A DNA stretch of 64,000 nucleotides from Oscillibacter valericigenes Sjm18-20 (lineage in GTDB: Bacteria; Bacillota; Clostridia; Oscillospirales; Oscillospiraceae). This document shows, in pieces, positions 61,510 through 64,000 of this stretch (positions are counted from its first letter, which is position 1; the number at the start of each line of letters is the position of its first letter). The stretch covers positions 3,782,001 to 3,846,000 of the forward strand of contig AP012044.1 in assembly GCA_000283575.1 (NCBI GenBank). Direction: 5' to 3'. The notes below the pieces were generated by a model. It ran no database searches. It was not told the origin of the DNA and saw nothing but the letters and a program-made list of their open reading frames with translations. Both the position numbers and the translations under genes were made by a program.

Positions 61510-62310
61510 ATGAAAATCATTGTAAGTGTAAAGCAGGTACCCGATACCTCCGGAAAGGTGGCGGTGAACCCGGACGGAACGCTGGACCGGGCGTCCATGC
61601 AGACCATCACCAACCCCGATGACCTGAACGCGGTGGAGGCCGCCCTGAAGCTGAAGGACGAGACGGGCTGCAAGGTCGTCGTCGTCACCATGGGTCCCCC
61701 TCCTGCGGCCGGGATGCTGCGGGAGATCATGGCCCGGGGCGCGGACGAGGGCGTTCTGGTCTCCGCCCGTGAGTTCGGCGGCAGCGATACATACGCCACT
61801 TCCCAGATCCTGGCCGCGGCTATCAGCCGCATCGGGGTGGAGAAGGACGACATCGTGATGTGCGGCCGTCAGGCCATCGACGGCGACACCGCCCAGGTGG
61901 GCCCCCAGATCGCCGAGAAGCTGCACCTGCCCCAGGTGACTTACGCCGCCGACATTCAAAAGACCGGCGACACCATCACCGTCAAGCGCATGCTGGAGGA
62001 CGGCTACATGACCATCAAGGTCAAGACGCCGTGCCTTCTGACCTGCATTAAGGAGCTGAACACCCCCCGTTACATGAGCGTGGGCGGCATTTTCGAGGCT
62101 TATGGCAAGCCGCTTGCGACCTTCGATTACGAGACGCTGAAAAACGATCCCCTGATCGATCCCACCACCATCGGCCTGAAGGGTTCTCCCACCAATATTC
62201 TCACATCCTTCACGCCGCCCCAGAAGGGCGCGGGCATGATGCTGGAGGGCGCCGACAAAGCGAGCTGCGAGAAGCTGGCGGGGATTCTGACCGCCAAGCA
62301 CATCATCTGA
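61510..62310 (+). CDS. etfB: Electron transfer flavoprotein, beta subunit
   Basis: 266 residues. It begins MKIIVSVKQVPDTSGKVAVN and includes NPDDLNAVEAALKLKDETGC, MCGRQAIDGDTAQVGPQIAE and TPCLLTCIKELNTPRYMSVG, all typical of EtfB. The protein binds one FAD and AMP/FAD and passes electrons between NADH, ferredoxin and acyl-CoA dehydrogenase. It lies 14 bp after bcd and 17 bp before etfA. AAGGAGG precedes the ATG. Confidence 0.95.
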   Translation: MKIIVSVKQVPDTSGKVAVNPDGTLDRASMQTITNPDDLNAVEAALKLKDETGCKVVVVTMGPPPAAGMLREIMARGADEGVLVSAREFGGSDTYATSQILAAAISRIGVEKDDIVMCGRQAIDGDTAQVGPQIAEKLHLPQVTYAADIQKTGDTITVKRMLEDGYMTIKVKTPCLLTCIKELNTPRYMSVGGIFEAYGKPLATFDYETLKNDPLIDPTTIGLKGSPTNILTSFTPPQKGAGMMLEGADKASCEKLAGILTAKHII

Positions 62311-62327
62311 GAAAGGGGTAATTGAAC

Positions 62328-63461
62328 ATGTCTTTTAACAATACGGATATCGCTGCTTTCAAGGATGTATGGGTGTTCTGCGAGCAGCGTCAGGGCAAGC
62401 TGATGCCCACCGATTTTGAGCTGATCTCCGAAGGACGGAAGCTGGCGGACGAGCTGGGCGTGGATCTGTGCGGCCTGCTGCTGGGCGACAAGGTCGAGGG
62501 TCTGGCCAAAGAGCTTGGCGGCTACGGCGCGGACAAGGTCTATGTCTGCGACAGCCCCATGTTGAAAAACTACACCACCGGCGGCTACACCACGGCAATC
62601 TGCCAGGTGATCGAGGAGCTGAAGCCCGAGGTCATGCTGTTCGGCGCCACCAACATCGGCCGGGACCTGGGCCCCCGCTGCGCCGCCCGCCTGCACACCG
62701 GCCTTTGCGCGGACTGCACGCATCTGGACGTGGATATGCCCATCTACAAGGACTTTCTGCGGGAGGCGTCCACTCTTGCCCCGGAGAAGATCGACGGATT
62801 GAACACCGCCGTGGTTCTGGGCGAGAAGCACGACGTGTCCCGGGACCTGAAGATGACCCGCCCTGCGTTCGGCGGCCATCTGATGGCCTCCATCATCTGC
62901 CCGAGGTTCCGTCCCGCCATGGCGACGGTGCGTCCGGGCGTGATGAAGAAGAATCCTTTCGACCAGGCCAAGGCGGATGCCTGTGAGATCGTGAAGCCCG
63001 CCTTCACAGTGACCGAAGATGACGTCCAGACCGAGGTGGTCGAGGTCGTCAAGGCCGCGAAGAAGCTGGTGGATCTGATCGGCGCGGACTTCATCGTCTC
63101 CGTCGGCCGCGGCATCAGCAAGGATGTTGCTGGCGGTATCAAGCTGGCGGAAGAGCTGGCAGCCGAGCTGGGCGGCGTTGTGGGCGGCTCCCGCGCCACC
63201 ATCGACTCCGGGTGGCTGTCCGCGGACCATCAGGTGGGCCAGACGGGCAAGACCGTCCATCCGAAGGTGTACGTCGCTCTGGGCATTTCCGGCGCCATCC
63301 AGCACAAGGCCGGCATGCAGGATTCCGAGTGCATCATCGCGGTGAACAAGAACGACACCGCCCCCATCTTTGAGATCGCCGACTACGGCATCTGCGGCGA
63401 CCTCTTCAAGGTTACCCCCATGCTCACCGAGGCCATTAGAGCCGCCAAGGCCGCAAAGTAA
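62328..63461 (+). CDS. etfA: Electron transfer flavoprotein, alpha subunit
   Basis: 377 residues. The N-terminal part has VWVFCEQRQGKLMPTDFELI and LFGATNIGRDLGPRCAARLH. The C-terminal FAD domain has VSVGRGISK, GGSRATIDSGWLSADHQVGQ, VYVALGISGAIQHKAGMQDS and VNKNDTAPIFEIADYGI. It forms a heterodimer with EtfB. No N-terminal ferredoxin-like extension is present. ATG 62328 follows GAAAGGGG; a TTG six bases earlier is too close to that site. It is the last gene of the butyrate block and is followed by a hairpin at 63514-63543. Confidence 0.95.
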   Translation: MSFNNTDIAAFKDVWVFCEQRQGKLMPTDFELISEGRKLADELGVDLCGLLLGDKVEGLAKELGGYGADKVYVCDSPMLKNYTTGGYTTAICQVIEELKPEVMLFGATNIGRDLGPRCAARLHTGLCADCTHLDVDMPIYKDFLREASTLAPEKIDGLNTAVVLGEKHDVSRDLKMTRPAFGGHLMASIICPRFRPAMATVRPGVMKKNPFDQAKADACEIVKPAFTVTEDDVQTEVVEVVKAAKKLVDLIGADFIVSVGRGISKDVAGGIKLAEELAAELGGVVGGSRATIDSGWLSADHQVGQTGKTVHPKVYVALGISGAIQHKAGMQDSECIIAVNKNDTAPIFEIADYGICGDLFKVTPMLTEAIRAAKAAK

Positions 63462-63513
63462 GGAAAATTCTATAAAATGAAAAAGTCCCCGCTATCAACT
63501 CGCAATACAGGAA

Positions 63514-63543
63514 AACCGCCCGGATTCTTCTTTCCGGGCGGTT
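63514..63543. terminator. Hairpin terminator between convergent etfA and trxB genes
   Basis: AACCGCCCGGA (63514-63524) pairs with TCCGGGCGGTT (63533-63543). On the minus strand TTTT follows; on the plus strand there is no T-run. The 165 bp from here to the trxB stop show no gene. Confidence 0.6.
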
Positions 63544-63709
63544 GAGTAAAATATTTCGATGTTTTTCGTGTCCGTCTGCCTTGGTCCAGAGTACGCAGTT
63601 CCAATCCCATTATACGGAAATTTTCGTCGCCATGCCGCCGTGCGCAATTCCGATCGACCGTTGGAATCCTACCGGCCTGCCTTTGCGCTTATTCAGAGAC
63701 TCTCCGGAC

Positions 63710-64000
63710 TCATTTTTCAAAACTGTCCCGCAAATATATTTGTGTGGAGTGCGCGGCATTGGCTCCATCCGACATCGCGGTCACAATTTGATAAAGCTTT
63801 TTCTGCCGCAGATCGCCTGCTGCAAAAACGCCGGGCAATGCCGTCGTTCCATCTTCATCGGTCTGGATAAAGCCATTTGGCAGTAAAAGATCTTTGGGCA
63901 GCAGATCTGAGTTTGGCAGCATTCCGACAGCAACAAATACTCCGTCAAGTTTGACCGTTTCCGTCTCACCGGATTTCAAATTTCCCACAAGAATCTGTTC
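63710..64000 (-). CDS. trxB: Thioredoxin reductase-like flavoprotein, C-terminal part (runs off the right edge)
   Basis: About 97 residues are visible. They contain KLDGVFVAVGMLPNSDLLPK, then GFIQTDEDGTTALPGVFAAG and DLRQKKLYQIVTAMSDGANA, the FAD-binding C-terminal block of TrxB-type reductases (G-x-F-x-A-G-D and the following helix). The protein ends at TGA 63710-63712. The NADPH domain and the redox-active CxxC are beyond the window, so true thioredoxin reductase and related ferredoxin-dependent or AhpF-like enzymes cannot be separated. Confidence 0.8.
   Translation of the reverse strand, partial: EQILVGNLKSGETETVKLDGVFVAVGMLPNSDLLPKDLLLPNGFIQTDEDGTTALPGVFAAGDLRQKKLYQIVTAMSDGANAAHSTQIYLRDSFEK

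Overview
This window looks like a chromosomal segment of an anaerobic, GC-rich Clostridia, most plausibly a butyrate-forming member of the Oscillospiraceae. That placement is an inference. It rests on the Firmicutes-type rimP-nusA-ylxR-ylxQ-infB-rbfA-nrnA-truB-ribF order, strong GGAGG ribosome binding sites, sigma-A promoters of the TTGACA/TATAAT kind, an arginine deiminase route, and a 4-hydroxybutyryl-CoA dehydratase / butyryl-CoA dehydrogenase / EtfBA block. No rRNA, tRNA, CRISPR array or phage module was seen. Gene density is high, and most long frames opposite genes are GC-bias shadows.

Layout. 1-3.7 kb: the 5' end of a threonine dehydratase gene, a KdpE/short-KdpD-like two-component pair and a damaged IS3-family element. 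3.9-9.9 kb: arginine deiminase and ornithine carbamoyltransferase, a DegV protein, a decayed MarR-MATE drug-efflux operon (two in-frame TAG codons and two frameshifts) and a HAD phosphatase. 10-13.3 kb: an oligopeptide-binding lipoprotein and an M20 amidohydrolase. 13.4-22.4 kb (minus strand): the nusA-infB translation and ribosome-maturation operon, with a candidate attenuator in its leader and an L7Ae-like protein carrying an 11-copy 12-residue repeat tail. 22.6-24.6 kb: a zinc-type Fur regulator with a perfect operator, plus ABC ATPase and permease. 24.7-39 kb: a nucleotidyltransferase, a DcuS/DcuR-type pair next to a GltS glutamate carrier with tandem direct repeats before its promoter, a TAXI-type binding lipoprotein, a secreted nucleotidase with a LysM domain, a second M20 amidohydrolase, a patatin, a Na/Pi carrier and a YjiH-like membrane protein. 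39.4-46.3 kb: FtsH, RlmB, a large membrane protein that resembles a heavy-metal P-type ATPase with its catalytic motifs lost, and a chemoreceptor without an outside domain.

46.7-63.5 kb is the most distinctive part. A PAS-AAA+-Fis sigma-54 activator faces a TRAP transporter operon. Between them lie two copies of GATAC-N6-GTATC and an exact GG-N10-GC sigma-54 promoter. Behind the transporter come an SDR oxidoreductase, a CoA-transferase, a zinc alcohol dehydrogenase, a creatininase-family hydrolase, the fossil of a group IIC intron sitting just after a terminator hairpin, thiolase, enoyl-CoA hydratase, 4-hydroxybutyryl-CoA dehydratase, acyl-CoA dehydrogenase and EtfB/EtfA. Read together, this suggests uptake of an organic acid or cyclic polyol, its oxidation and hydrolysis, CoA activation, and reduction of crotonyl-CoA to butyryl-CoA. 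The substrate cannot be read from the sequence. The TRAP-to-thiolase part is visibly more AT-rich than the dehydratase-to-Etf part, so the island looks assembled from two sources. The window closes with the 3' part of a thioredoxin reductase gene.
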